Shown: positions 9,601 through 24,400 of the stretch, piece by piece
How the letters are laid out: each line of letters begins with the position of its first letter
Numbering within the stretch: the stretch's first letter is position 1
DNA from: Cercis canadensis
Taxonomy: Eukaryota; Streptophyta; Magnoliopsida; Fabales; Fabaceae
Length of the DNA: 64,000 nt
Assembly (NCBI GenBank): GCA_003255065.1
Contig: QAOA01008060.1
Location: 84,684-148,683, forward strand
Reading direction: 5' to 3'
Notes under the pieces: model-generated
Database searches by the model: none
What the model was told of the DNA's origin: nothing
The model's input: the letters and a program-made list of their open reading frames with translations, nothing else
Made by a program: the position numbers and the translations under genes

Positions 9601-12600
9601 TGACTCACATATTTTTCTTGTTTTTCCCTGTATCTGGGACGGGACAATCCCTGTTTCTGACTCGGATATTTTTCTTGTTTTTCCTTGTATCTGGGATTGG
9701 ACAGTTTCCTGGTGAGTCACTATATCTAGATCGGGATCCTGTGTCAGTTCATCCCTTTTACTAACTCAGATATTTTTCTTGTGGATCACTGTTTTTGGGA
9801 CGGGACAGTCCCTATATCTGGTCTGAGACCCTGTTTCGGTTCATCCCTGTTTCTGACTCGGATATTTTTCTCGCGTTTCCCTGTAACTGGATTGGACAGG
9901 TTCCTAGTGAGTCACTATACCTGGTCTGAGAACATGTTTGGGTTCATCCCTGTTTTTGACTTGGATATTTTTCTCGTTTTTCCCTTTATCTAGGACTGGA
10001 CAGTTTCCTGGTGAGTCACTAGATCTGGTCCAGGACCCTGTTTCGGTTCATCCTTGCTTCCGACTCGGATATTTTTCTCGTGTTTCCCTATATCTGGGAC
10101 TGGATAGTTTCCAGGTGAGTCACTATACCTGGTTTGAGAACATGATTGGGTTCATCCCTATTTCTGAATCAGATATATTTCTCGTGTTTCCCTGTATCTA
10201 GGACTGGACAGTTTCCTGGTGAGTCACTGCATTTGGTCCAGGACCCTGTTTCGGTTCATCCCTGTTTCTGACTCGAATATTTTTCTCAAGTTTCGCTGTA
10301 TCTGGGACTGGACAGTTTCCTGGTGAGTCACTATACCTGGTCCGTGAACCTGTTTGGGTTCATCCCTGTTTCTCACTTAGTCATGTTTCTCGTGTTTCCC
10401 TGTATCTTGGACTGGACTGTTTCCTGTTGAGTCACTATACCTGGTTTGAGAACATGTTTGGGTTCATCCCTATTTCTGACTCAGATATTTTCTTGTGTTT
10501 TCCTGTATCTGGAACGGGACAGTTACCTTTTAGGTCATTACATCTGGTCTGAGACCCTATTTCGGTTCATCCCTGTTTCTGACTCGGTTATTTTTCTTGT
10601 GTTTCCCTTTATCTAGGACTGGAATGTTTCCTGGTCAGTCACTATATCTGGACCAGGACCCTATTTCGGTTCATCCCTGTTTCTGACTTGGATATTTTTC
10701 TCGTGTTTCCCTTTATCTTGGACGGGACAGTTTCCTAGTGAGTCACTATATCTGGACCGGGACCCTGTTTCGGTTCATCCCTGTTTTTGACTCGGATATT
10801 TTTCTGGTTTTTCCCTGTATCTAGGACTGGACAGTTTCCTGGTGAGTCACTACATCTGGTCCAGGACCCTGTTTCGGTTCATCCTTGCTTCCGACTCGGA
10901 TATTTCTCTCGTGTTTCCCTATATCTGGGACTGGACAGTTTCCTGGTGAGTCACTATACCTGGTCTGAGAACATGATTGGGTTCATCCCTATTTCTGAAT
11001 CAGATATACTTCTCGTGTTTCCCTGTATCTAGGACTGGACAGTTTCCTGGTGAGTCACTACATTTGGTCCAGGACCCTGTTTCGGTTCATCCCTGTTTCT
11101 GACTCGAATATTTTTCTTGAGTTTCGCTGTATCTGGGACTGGACAGTTTCCTGGTGAGTCACTATACCTGGTCCGTGAACCTGTTTGGGTTCATCCCTGT
11201 TTCTGACTTAGTCATTTTTCTCGTGTTTCCCTGTATCTTGGACTGGACTGTTTCCTGTTGACTCACTATACCTGGTTTGAGAACATGTTTGGGTTCATCC
11301 CTATTTCTGACTCAGATATTTTTCTTGTGTTTTCCTGTATCTGGAACGGGACAGTTACCTTTTATGTCATTACATCTGGTCTGAGACCCTATTTCGGTTC
11401 ATCCCTGTTTCTGACTCGGTTATTTTTCTTGTGTTTCCCTTTATCTAGGACTGGAATATTTCCTGGTCAGTCACTATATCTGGACCAGGACCCTGTTTCG
11501 GTTCATCCCTGTTTCTGACTTGGATATTTTTCTCGTGTTTCCCTATATCTTCGACGGGACAGTTTCCTAGTGAGTCACTATATCTGGACCGGGACCCTGT
11601 TTCGGTTCTTCCCATTTTCTGACTCGGATATTTTTCTGGTGAATCACTGTTTCTGGGACGGGACAGTTTCCTGGTTAGTCACTATATCTGGTCTGAGACC
11701 CTGTTTCGGTTCATCCCGGTTTCTGAGTCAGATATTTTTCTTGTTTTTCCCTGTATCCGTGACGGGACAGTTTCCTGGTGAGTCACGACATGTGGTTCAG
11801 GACCCTGTTCCGGGTCATCCTTGTTTCTGACTCGGATATTTTTCTCGTGTTTCCCTATATCAGGGACTGGACAGTTTCCTGGTGAGTCACTATACCTGGT
11901 CTGAGAACATGATTGGGTTCATCCCTATTTCTGAATCAGATATATTTCTCGTGTTTCCCTGTATCTAGAACTGGACAGTTTCCTGGTGAGTCACTAAATC
12001 TGGTCCAGGATCCTGTTTCTGTTCGTCCCTTTTTCTGACTGGAATATTTTTCTCGAGTTTCCCTGTATCTGGGACTAGACAGTTTCCTGGTGAGTCACTA
12101 TATCTGGTCTGAGACACTGTTTTGGTTCATTCCTGTTTCTAACTCGGTTATTTTTCTTGTGTTTCCCTTTTTCTAGGACTGGAATGTTTTCTGGTGAGTC
12201 ACTATATCTGGACGGGACCTTGTTTCGGTTCATCCCTGTTTCTGACTAGGGTATTTTTCCCGTGTTTCCCTGTATCTGGGACTGGACAGTTTCCTAGTGA
12301 GTCAATATAACTGGACCGGGACCCTGTTTCGGTTCATCCCATTTTCTGACTCGGATATTTTTCTGGTGAATCCCTGTTTCTGGGACGGGACAGTTTCCTG
12401 GTCAGTCACTATATCTGGTCTGAGACCCTGTTTCGGTTCATCCCGATTTCTGAGCCAGATATTTTTCTTGTTTTTCCCTGTATCCGTGACGGGACAGTTT
12501 CCTGGTGAGTCACGACATGTGGTTCAGGACCCTGTTCGGGGTCATCCTTGTTTCTGACTTGGATATTTTTCTCGTGTTTCCCTGTATCTGGGACTGGAAA

Positions 12601-12611
12601 GTGTCCTGAAG

Positions 12612-14757
12612 AGTCACTATACCTCGTCTGAGAACCTGTTTGGGTTCATCCCTATTTCTGACTCAGATATTTTTCTTGTGTTTTCCTGTATCTGGGACGG
12701 GACAGTTTCCGTGTATTTTATTACATCTGGTCTGAGACCCTATTTCGGTTCATCCCTGTTTCTGACTCAGTTATTTTGCTTGTGTTTCCCTTTGCCTAGG
12801 ACTAGAATGTTTCCTGGTGAGTCACTATATCTGGACCAGGACCCTGTTTCGGTTCATCCCTGTTTCTGACTCGGATATTTTTCTGTTGTATAACTGTTTT
12901 TGGGACGGGACAGTTCCCTGGTGAGTCACTATATCTGGTCTGAGACCCTGTTTCAGTTCATCCCGGTTTCTGACTCGGTTATTTTTCTTGTGTTTCCCTT
13001 TATCTAGGACTGGAATGTTTCCTGGTGAGGCACTATATTTGGACCAGGACCCTGTTTCGGTTCATCCCTGTTTCTGACTCGGATATTTTTCTCGTGTTTC
13101 CCTGTCTCTGGGACTGGACAGTTTCCTAGTGAGTCACTATATCTGCACCGGGACCTTGTTTCGGTTCATCCCTGTTTCTAACTCGGATATTTTTCTCGGG
13201 TTTCCCTTTATCTGGGACTGGACAGTTTCCTGGTGAGTCACTATACCTGGTCTGAGAACATGATTGGGTTCATCCCTATTTCTAAATCAGATATTTTTCT
13301 CCTGTTTCCCTGTATCTAGGACTGGATAGTTTCCTGGTGAGTCACTACATTTGGTCGAGGACCCTGTTTCGGTTCATCGCTGTTTCTGACTCGAATATTT
13401 TTCTCGGGTTTCGCTGTATCTGGGACTGGACAGTTTCCTGGTGACTCACTATACCTGGTCCGTGAACCTGTTTGGGTTCATCCCTGTTTCTTACTTAGTC
13501 ATTTTTCTCGTGTTTCCCTGTATCTTGGACTGGACTGTTTCCTGTTGAGTCACTATACCTGGTTTGAGAACATGTTTGGGTTCATCCCTATTTCTGACTC
13601 AGATATATTTGTTGTGTTTTCCTGTATCTGGAACGGGACAGTTACCTTTTATGTCATTACATCTGGTCTGAGACCCTATTTCGGTTCATCCCTGCTTCTA
13701 ACTCGGATATTTTTCTCGGGTTTCCCTTTATCTGGGACTGGACAGTTTCCTGGTGAGTCACTATACCTGGTCTGAGAACATGATTGGGTTCATCCCTATT
13801 TCTAAATCAGATATTTTTCTCCTGTTTCCCTGTCTCTAGGACTGGACAGTTTCCTGGTGAGTCACTACATCTGGTCCAGGACCCTGTTTCAGTACATCCT
13901 TGTTTCTGACTCGGATATTTTTCTCGTATTTCCCTGTATCTGCGACTGGACAGTTTCCTGGTGAGCCACTATACCTGGTCTGAGAACATGATTCATCCCT
14001 GTTTCTGACTCAGATATTTTTCTTGTTTTTCCCTGTTTCTGGGACTGGACAGTTTCCTAGTATGTCACTATATCTGGACCGGGACCCTGTTTCGGTTCAT
14101 CCCTGTTTCTGTCTTGGATCACTGTTTCTAGGACGGGACAGTCCCGATATCTCATTTGAGACACTGTTTCGGTTCATCCCTGTTTCTAACTTGGATATTT
14201 TTCTCGTGTTTCCCTGTATCTGGGACTGGACAGTTTCCTGGTGGGCCACTATACCTGGTCTGAGAACATGATTGGGTTCATCCCTATTTCTGAATCAGAT
14301 AATTTTCTCGTTTTTCCCTGTATCTAGGACTGGACAGTTTCCTGGTGAGTCACTACATCTGGTCCAGGACCCTGTTTCGGTTCATCCTTGTTTCTGACTC
14401 AGATATTTTTCTCGTGTTTCCCTGTATCTGGGACTGGACAGTTTCCTGGTGACTCACTATACCTGGTCTGAGAACATGATTGGGTTCATCCCTATTTCTG
14501 AATCAGATATTTTACTCGTTTTTCCCTGTATCTAGGACTGGACAGTTTCCTGGTGAGTCACTACATCTGGTCCAGGACCCTGTTTCGGTTCATTCTTGTT
14601 TCTGACTCAGATATTTTTCTCGTGTTTCCCTGTATCTGGGACTGGACAGTTTCCTGGTGAGTCACTATACCTGGTTTGAGAACATGATTGGGTTCATCCC
14701 TATTTCTGAATCAGATATTTTTCTCGTTTTTCCCTGTATCTAGGACTGGACAGTTTC
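12612..14757 (+). repeat. Long-range duplicated satellite block, copy 1 (partner 32,777-35,588)
   Basis: Two colinear segments match a region about 20 kb away. 12,612 to about 13,690 matches 32,777 to about 33,904 at offset 20,165 (20,214 after a 49-bp duplication in the partner). 14,026-14,757 matches 34,857-35,588 at offset 20,831. Diagnostic shared variants are TTTCTGTTGTATAACTG (12,880), CAGTTATTTTGCTTGTG, TTACTTAGTCATTTTTC and CTTGGATCACTGTTTC (14,113). Between the two segments the partner carries about 620 bp more satellite. The end at 14,757 is sharp and coincides with the partner's mosaic junction at 35,588. Confidence 0.82.
14249..14757 (+). repeat. Dimeric (208-bp) higher-order repeat run
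   Basis: CTATACCTGG followed by a CATGATTGGG monomer recurs at 14,249, 14,457 and 14,665, exactly 208 bp apart. It alternates with monomers carrying CACTACATCTGGTCCAGG. The same run reappears at 35,080, 35,288 and 35,496 with identical spacing, as part of the 20,831-bp-offset duplication. Confidence 0.85.
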
Positions 14758-17700
14758 CTGGTGAGTCACTATACCTGGTCTGAGAACATGTTTGGGTTCA
14801 TCCCTCTTTCTGACTCAGATATTTTTCTTGTGTTTCCCTGTATATGGGACGGGACAGTTTCCTTTTATGTCATTTAATCTGGTCTGAGACCCTATTTCGG
14901 TTCATCCATGTTTCTGACTCGGTTATTTTTCTCGTTTTTCCCTGTATCTAGGACTGGACAGTTTCCAGGTGAGTCACTACATCTGGTCCAGGACCCTGTT
15001 TCGGTTCATCCTTGTTTCTGACTTGGATATTTTTCTCGTGTTTCCTTGTATCTGGGACTGGATAGTTTCCTGGTGAGTCACTATACCTGGTCTGAGAACA
15101 TGATTGGGTTCATCCCTATTTCTGAATCAAATATTTTTCTTGTGTTTTCCTGTATATGGGACGGGACAGTTTCCTTTTATGTCATTTAATCTGGTCTGAG
15201 ACCCTATTTCGGTTCATCCATGTTTCTGACTCGGTTATTTTTCTCGTTTTTCCCTGTATCTAGGACTGGACAGTTTCCTGGTGAGTCACTACATCTGGTC
15301 CAGGACCCTGTTTCGGTTCATCCTTGTTTCTGACTCGGATATTTTTCTCGTGTTTCCCTGTATCTGGGACTGGACAGTTTCCTGGTGAGTCACTATACCT
15401 GGTCTGAGAACATGATTGGGTTCATCCCTATTTCTGAATCAGATATTTTTCTCGTTTTTCCATGTATCTAGGACTGGACAGTTTCCTGGTGTGTCATTAC
15501 ATCTGGTCCAGGACTATGTTTCAGTTCGTCCCTGTTTCTGACTCTGATATTTTTCTCGTGTTTCCCTATATCTAGGAATGGAAAGTTTCCTGGTGAGTCA
15601 CTATATCTGGTCCTAGACCCTGTTTCGGTTCTTCCTTGTTTCTAACTCGGATATTTTTCTTGTTTTTCCCTGTATCTGGGACTAGACAGTTTCCTGGTGA
15701 GTCACTATATCTGGATCGGGACCCTGTTTCGGTTCATCCCTGTTACTGACTCAGATATTTTTCTTGTGGATCACTGTTTCTGGGACGAGACAGTCCCGAT
15801 ATCTGGTCTGAGACCCTGTTTCGGTTCATCCCTGTTTCTGACTTGGATATTTTTCTCGCGTTTCCCTGTATCTGGGACTGGACAGTTTCCTGGTGAGTCA
15901 CTATACCTGGTCTGAGAACAAGATTAGGTTCATCCCTATTTCTGAATTAGATATTTTTCTCTTTTTTCCCTGTATCTAGGACTGGACAGTTTCCTGGTGA
16001 GTCACTACATCTGGTCCAGGACCCTGTTTCGGTTCATCCTTGTTTCTGACTCGGATATTTTTCTCGTGTTTCCTTGTATCTGGGACTGGACAATTTCCTG
16101 GTGAGTCACTGTACCTGGTCTGAGAACATGATTGGGTTCATCCCTATTTCTGAATCAGATATTTTTCTCGTGTTTCCCTGTATATAGGACTGGACAGTTT
16201 CCTGGTGAGTCACCACATTTGGTCCAGGACCCTGTTTCGGTTCATCCCTGTTTCTGACTCGAATATTTTTCTCGAGTTTCGCTGTATCTAGGACTGGACA
16301 GTTTCCTGGTGTGTCACGATACCTGGTCCGAGAACCTGTTTGGGTTCATCCCTTTTTCTGACTTAGTCATTTTTCTCGTGTTTCCCTGTATCTTGGACTG
16401 GAATATTTCCTGTTGAGTCACTATACCTGGTTTGAGAACATGTTTGGGTTCATCCCTATTTATGACTCAGATATTTTTCTTGTGTTTTCCTGTATCTGGG
16501 ACGGGACAGTTTCCGTGTATGTCATTACATCTGGTCTGAGACCTTATTTCGGTTCATCCCTGTTTCTGACTCAGTTATTTTGCTTGTGTTTCCCTTTATC
16601 TAGGACTGGAATGTTTCCTGGTGAGTCACTATATCTGGACCAGGACCCTGTTTCGGTTCATCCCTGTTTCTGACTCGGATATTTTTCTGGTGAATCACTG
16701 TTTTTGGGACGGGACAGTTCCCTGGTGAGTCACTATATCTGGTCTCTGACCCTGTTTTGGTTCATCCCTGTTTCTAACTCGGATATTTTTCTCGGGTTTC
16801 CCTTTATCTGGGACTGGATAGTTTCCTGTTGAGTCACTACATCTGGTCCAGGACCCTGTTTCAGTTCATCCCTGTTTCTGACTCTGATATTTTTCTCGTG
16901 TTTCCCTATATCTAGGAATGGAAAGTTTCCTGGTGAGTTACTATATCTGGTCTTAGACCCTGTTTCGGTTCATCCCTGTTTCTAACTCGGATGTTTTTCT
17001 TGTTTTTCCTTGTATCTGGGACTGGACAGTTTCCTGGTGAGTCACTATATCTGGTCTGAGAACATGTTTGGGTTCATCCCTATTTCTGACTCAGATATTT
17101 TTCTTGTGTTTCCCTTTTCTTAGGACTGGAATGTTTCCTGGTGAGTCACTATATCTGGACGGGACCCTGTTTCGGGTCATCCCTCTTTTTGACTCGGGTA
17201 TTTTTCTCGTGTTTCCCTGTATCTGTGATTGGACAGTTTCCCAGTGAGTCACTATATCTGGACCGGGACCCTGTTTCGGTTCATCCCATTTTCTGACTTG
17301 GATATTTTTCTGGTGACTCACTGTTTCTGGGACAGGACAGTTTCCTGGTGAGTCACTAGATCTGGTCTGAGACCCTGTTTTGGTTCATCCCTGTTTCTGA
17401 GTCAGATATTTTTCTTATTTTTCCCTGTATCTGTCACGGGACAGTTTCCTGGAGAGTCACTACATCTGGTCCAGGACACTTCTTTGGTTCATCCCTGTTT
17501 CAGACTCGGATATTTTTCTCGTGTTTCCCTGTATCTGGGACTGGACAGTTTCCTGGTGAGTCACTATATCTGGTCCGACAACCTGTTTGGGTTCATCCCT
17601 CTGTCTGACTCAGATATTTTTCTTGTGTTTCCCTTTATCTGGGACAGGACAATTTCCTTTTATGTCATTACATCTGGTCTGAGACCCTATTTTGGTTCAT

Positions 17701-18447
17701 GCATGTTTCTGACTCGGTTATTTTTCTTGTGTTTCCTTTTATCTAGGACTGGAATGTTTCCTGGTGAGTCACTATATCTGGACCGGGACCCTGTTTCGGT
17801 TCATACCTGTTTCTGACTCGGGTATTTTTCTCGTGTTTCCCTGTATCTCGGACTGGACAGTTTCCTAGTGAGTCACTATATCTGGACTGGGACCTTGTTT
17901 CGGTTCATCCATATTTCTAACTCGGATATTTTTCTCGGGTTTCCCTTTATCTGGGACTGGACAGTTTCCTGGTGAGTCACTATTTCTGGTCCAGGACCCT
18001 TCTTCGGTTCATCCCTGTTTCAGACTCGGATATTTTTCTCGTGTTTCCCTGTATCTGGAACTGGACAGTTTCCTGGTGAGTCACTATATCTGGTCTGAGA
18101 ACATGTTTCGGTTCATCCCTATTTCTGACTCAGATATTTTTCTTGTGTTTCCCTGTATCTAGGACGGGACAGTTTCGTTTTATGTCATTACATCTGGTCT
18201 GAGACCCTATTTCGGTTCATCCCTGTTTCTGACTCGGTTATTTTTCTTGTGTTTCCCTTTATATAGGACTGGAATGTTTCCTGATGAGTCACTATATCTG
18301 GACCGGGACCCTGTTTCGGTTCATCCCTGTTTCTGACTCAGATAGTTTTTTGTGTAGATCACTGAATCAAGGACGAGACAGTTTCCTTGTAAGTAACTAT
18401 ATTTGGACCAGGACCGAGTTTGGGTTCATCCTTGTTTCTGACTCGGA

Positions 18448-18448
18448 N
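18448..18448. other. Single N, assembly join
   Basis: The N sits between CTGACTCGGA and CCTGTTTCTGACTCGGG. The motif CTGTTTCTGACTCGG is almost repeated across it (CTTGTTTCTGACTCGG before, CCTGTTTCTGACTCGG after), and the local monomer is about 18 bp too long. This suggests two ends abutted rather than a single uncertain base. The monomer just upstream (18,340-18,420) is unusually degenerate, for example GATCACTGAATCAAGGACG. Confidence 0.75.
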
Positions 18449-21400
18449 CCTGTTTCTGACTCGGGTATTTTTCTCGTGTTTCCCTGTATCTGGGACTGGA
18501 CAGTTTCCTAGTGAGTCACTATATCTGGTCCGGGACCTTGTTTCGGTTCATCCCTGTTTCTAACTCGGATATTTTTTTCGGGTTTCCCTTTATCTTGGAC
18601 TGGACAGTTTCCTGATGAGTCACTATATCTGGTCCAAGACCCTGTTTCAGTTCATCCCTGTTTCTGACTCTGATATTTTTCTCGTGTTTCCTTATATCTA
18701 GGAATGGAAAGTTTCCTGGTGAGTTACTATATCTAGTCTTAGACCCTGTTTCGGTTCATCACTGTTTCTAACTCAGATATTTTTCTTGTTTTTCCCTATA
18801 TCTGGGACTAGACAGTTTCCTGGTGAGTCACTATATCTGGATCGGGACCCTGTTTCGATTCATCCCTGTTACTAACTCAGATATTTTTCTTGTGTATCAC
18901 TGTTTCTGGGACGGGACAATCCCGATATCTGGTCTGAGACCCTGTTTCGGTTCATCCCTGTTTCTGACTTCGATATTTTTCTCGTGTTTCCCTGTATCTG
19001 GGAGTTGAAAGTTTCCTAGTGAGTCACTATATCTGGACCGGGACCCTGTTTCGTTTCATCCCTAATTGTGACTCGGATATTTTTCTCGTGTTTCCCTGTA
19101 TCTGGGACTGGACAGTTTCCTGGTGAGTCACTATACCTGGTCTGAGAACATGTTTGGGTTCATCCCTATTTCTGATTCAAATATTTTTCTTGTGTTTCCC
19201 TGTATCTGGGACGGGACAGTTTCCTTGTACGTCATTACATCTGGTCTGAGACCCTATTTCGGTTCATCCCTGTTTCTGACTCAGATATTTTTCTGTGTTT
19301 CCAAGTATCTGGGACGGGATAGTTTCCTTGTGAGTCATTATATCTGGTCTGAAATACTGTTTCGGTTCATCCCTGTTTCTAACTCGGATATTTTTCTTGT
19401 GTTTCCCTTTTTCTAGGATTGGAATGTTTCCTGGTGAATCCCTATATCTGGACGGGACCCTGTTTCGGGTCATCCCTGTTTTTGACTCAGGTATTTTTCT
19501 CGTGTTTCCCTGTATCTGTGACTGGACAGTTTCCAAGTGAGTCACTATATCTGGACCGGGACCTTGTTTCGGTTCATCCATATTTCTAACTCGGATATTT
19601 TTCTCGGGTTTCCCTTTATCTGGGACTGGACAGTTTCCTGGTGAGTCACTACGTCTGGTCCAGGACCCTGTTTCAGTTCATCCCTGTTTCTGACTCTGAT
19701 ATTTTTCTCGTGTTTCCCTACATCTAGGAATGGAAAGTTTCCTGGTGAGTTACTATATCTAGTCTTAATATATCTAGACGGGACCCTGTTTCGGGTCATC
19801 CCTGTTTCTGACTCAGGTATTTTTCTCGTGTTTCCCTGTATATGTGACTGGACAGTTTCCTAGTGAGTCACTATATCTGGACCGGGACCTTGTTTCGGTT
19901 CATCCATATGTCTAACTCGGATATTTTTCTCGGGTTTCCCTTTATCTGGGACTGGACAGTTTCCTGGTGAGTCACTACGTCTGGTCCTGGACCCTGTTTC
20001 AGTTCATCCCTGTTTCTGACTCTGATATTTTTCTCGTGTTTCCCTATATCTAGGAATGGAAAGTTTCCTGGTGAGTTACTATATCTAGTCTTAGACCCTG
20101 TTTCGGTTCATCCCTGTTTCTAACTCAGATATTTTTCTTGTTTTTCCCTGTATCTGGGACTAGACAGTTTCCTGGTGAGTCACTATATCTGGATCGGGAC
20201 CCTGTTTCGGTTCATCCCTGTTACTAACTCAGATATTTTGCTTGTGGATCACTGTTTCTGGGACGGGACAGTCCCGATATCTGGTCTGAGACCCTGTTTC
20301 GGTTCATCCCTGTTTCTGACTTGGATATTTTTCTCGTGTTTCCCTGTATCTGGGACTTGAAAGTTTCCTAGTGAGTCACTATATCTGGACCGATATATCT
20401 GGACTAGGACCCTGTTTCGGTTCATCCCTGTTTTTGACTAGGATATTTTTCTCGTTTTTCCCTATATCTAGGACTGGACAGTTTCCTGGTGAGTCACTAC
20501 ATCTGGTCCAGGACCCTGTTTCGGTTCATCCCTGTTTCTGACCCGGATATTTTTCTCGCATTTCCCAGTATCTGGGTCTGGACAGTTTCCTGGTGAGTCA
20601 CTATACCTGGTCTGAGAACATGTTTGGGTTCATCCCTCTTTCTGACTAAGATATTTTTCTTGTTTTTCCCAGTATCTGGGACGGGACAGTTTCCTTGTAT
20701 GTCATTACATCTGGTCTGAGACCCTATTTCGGTTCATCCCTGTTTCTGACTCGGTTATTTTTCTTGTGTTTCCCTCTATCTAGGACTTGAAAGTTTCCTG
20801 GTGAGTCACTATATCTGGTCTGAGACCCTGTTTCGGTTCATCCCTGTTTCTGACTCGGATATTTTTCTTGTTTTTCCCTGTATCTGGGACTGGACAGTTT
20901 CCTGGTGAGTCACTATATCTGGATCGGGACCCTGTTTCAGTTCATCCCTGTTACTGACTCAGATATTTTTCTTGTGGATCACTGTTTTTGGGACGGGACA
21001 GTCCCGATATCTGGTCTGAGACCCCGTTTCGGGTAATCCCTATTTCTGACTTGGATATTTTTCTCGTGTTTCCCTGTATCTGGGACTGGACAGTTTCCTA
21101 GTGAGTCACTATATCTGGACCGCGACCCTGTTTCAGTTCATCCCTATTTTTGACTCGGAAATTTTTCTCGTTTTTCCCTGTATCTAGGACTGGACAGTTT
21201 CCTGGTGAGTCACTACATCTGGTCTAGGACCCTGTTTCGGTTCATCCTTGTTTCTGACTCGGATATTTTTCTCCTGTTTCCCTGTATCTGGGACTGGACA
21301 GTTTCCTGGTGAGTCACTATACCTGGTCTGAGAACATGATTGGGTTCATCCCTATTTCTGAATCAGATATTTTTCTTGTGTTTCCCTGTATATGGGACGG

Positions 21401-24400
21401 GACAGTTACCTTTTATGTCATTACATCTGGTCTGAGACCCTATTTCAGTTAATCCCTGTTTTATTTTTCTTGTGTTTCCCTTTTTCAAGGACTGGAATGT
21501 TTCCTGGTGAGTCACTATATCTGGACCGGGACCCTGTTTCGGTTCATCCCTGTTTCTGACTCGGGTATTTTTCTCGTGTTTCCCTGTATCTGGGACTGCA
21601 CAGTTTCCTAGTGAGTCACTATATCTGGACCGGGACCCTGTTTCGGTTCATCCCATTTTCTGACTCGGATATTTTTCTGGTGAATCACTGTTTCTGGGAC
21701 GGGACAGTTTCCTGGTGAGTCACTATATCTGGTCTGAGACCCTGTTTCGGTTCATCCCTGTTTCTGAGTCAGATATTTTTCTTGTTTTTTCCTGTATGTG
21801 TGACGGGACAGTTTCCTGGTGAGTCACGACATCTGGTTCAGGACACTGTTTCGGGTCATCCTTGTTTCTGACTTGGATATTTTTCTCGTGTTTCCCTGTA
21901 TCTGGGACTGGACAGTTTCCTGGAGAGTCACTATACCTGGTCTGAGAACATAATTGGGTTCATCGCTATTTCTAAATCAGATATTTTTCTCGTGTTTCCC
22001 TGTATCTAGGACTGGACAGTTTCCTGGTGAGTCACTACATTTGGTCCAGGACCCTGTTTCGGTTCATCCCTGTTTCTGACTCGAATATTTTTCTCGAGTT
22101 TCGCTGTATCTGGGACTGGACAGTTTCCTGGTGAGTCACTATACCTGGTCCAAGAACCTGTTTGGGTTCATCCCTGTTTCTGACTTAGTCATTTTTCTCG
22201 TGTTTCCCTGTATCTTGGACTGGACTGTTTCCTGTTGAGTCACTATACCTGGTTTGAGAACATGTTTGGGTTCATCCCTCTTTCTGACTCAGATATTTTT
22301 CTTGTGTATCCCTGTATCTGGGACGGGACAGTTACCTTTTATGTCTTTACATCAGGTCTGAGACCCTATTTCGGATAATCCCTATTTCTGACTCGGTTAT
22401 TTTACTTGTGTTTCCCTTTATCTAGGACTGGAATGTTTCCTGGTGAGTCACTATATCTGGTCCAGGACCCTATTTCGGTTCATCCCTGTTTCTGACTTGG
22501 ATATTATTCTCGTGTTTCGTTGTATCTTGGACTGGACAGTCTCCTAGTGAGTCACTATATCTGGACCGGGACCCTGTTTCGGTTCATCCCTGTTTCTGAC
22601 TCGGATATTTTTCTCCTGTTTGCCTGTATCTAGGACTGGAAAGTTTCCTGGTAAGTCACTATATCTAGTCTGAGACACTTTTCGGTTTATCCCTGTTTCT
22701 GACTCGGGTATTTTTCTTGTTTTTCCCTGTATCTGGGACTGGACAGTTTCCTGGTGAGTCACTATATCTAGATCGGCACCCTGTTTCAGTTCATCCCTGT
22801 TACTGACTCAGATATTTTTCTTGTGGATCACTGTTTTTGGGACGGGGCAGTCCCGATATCTGGTCTGAGACCCTGTTTCGGTTAATCCCTGTTTCTGACT
22901 TGGATATTTTTCTCGTGTTTCCCTGTATCTGGGACTGGACAGTTTCTTGGTGAGTCACTACATCTGGTCCAGGACCCTGTTTCGGTTCATCCTTGTTTCT
23001 GACTCGGATATTTTTCTCGTTTTTCCCTGTATCTAGGACTGGACAGTTTCCTGGTGAGTCACTATATCCGGTCCAGGACCCTGTTTCGGTTCATCCTTGT
23101 TTCTGACTCGTATATTTTTCTCGTTTTTCCCTGTATCTGGGACTGGACAGTTTCCTGGTGAGTCACTCTACAGTGAGTCACTATATCTGGTCTGAGACCC
23201 TGTTTCGGTTCATCCCTGGTTCTGACTTGGATATTTTTCTTGTTTTTCCTTGTATCTGGGATTGGACAATTTCCTGTTGAGTCACTATATCTAGATCGGG
23301 ATCCTGTGTCAGTTCATCCCTTTTACTAACTCAGATATTTTTCTTGTGGATCACTGTTTTTGGGACGGGACAGTCCCGATATCTGGTCTGAGACCCTATT
23401 TCGGTTAATCCCTGTTTCTGACTTGGAAATTTTTCTCGTGTTTCCCTGTATCTGGGAATGGACAGTTTCCTGGTGAGTCACTATATCTGGACCGGCACCC
23501 TGTTTCGGTTCATCCCTATTTCTGACTCGGATATTTTTCTCGTGTTTCCCTGTATCTAGGACTGGACAGTTTCCTGGTGAGTCACTACATTTGGTCCAGG
23601 ACCATGTTTCGGTTCATCCCTGTTTCTGACTCGAATATTTTTCTCGAGTTTCGCTGTATCTGGGACTGGACAGTTTCCTGGTGAGTCACTATACCTGGTC
23701 CGAGAACCTGTTTGGGTTCATCCCTGTTTCTGACTTAGTCATTTTTCTCGTGTTTCCCTGTATCTTGGACTGGACAGTTTCCTGTTGAGTCACTATACAT
23801 GGTTTGAGAACATGTTTGGGTTTCATCCCTATTTCTGACTCAGATATTTTTCTTGTGTTTCCCTGTATCTGGGACAGGATAGTTTCCTTGTATGTCATTA
23901 CATCTGGTCTGAGACCCTATTTCGGTTCATCCCTGTTTCTGACTCGGTTATTTTTCTTGTGTTTCCCTTTATCTAGGACTGGAAAGTTTCCTGGTGAGTC
24001 ACTATATCTGGACTGAGACCCTGTTTCGGTCCATCCCTGTTTCTGACTCGGATATTTTTCTTGTTTTTCCCTGTATCTGGGACTGGACAGTTTCCTGGTG
24101 AGTCACTATATCTGGAACGGGACCCTGTTTCAGTTCATCCCTATTACTGACTCAGATATTTTTCTTCTGGATCACTGTTTTTGGGAAGGGACAGTCCCGA
24201 TATCTGGTCTGAGACCCTGTTTCGGTTAATCCCACGGTTAATCCCTGTTTCTGACTTGGATATTTTTCTCTTGTTTCCCTATATCTGGGACTGGACAGTT
24301 TCCTAGTGAGTCACTATATCTAGACCGGGACCCTGTTTCGGTTCATCCCTGTTTTTGACTAGGATATTTTTCTCGTTTTTCCCTGTATCTAGGACTGGAC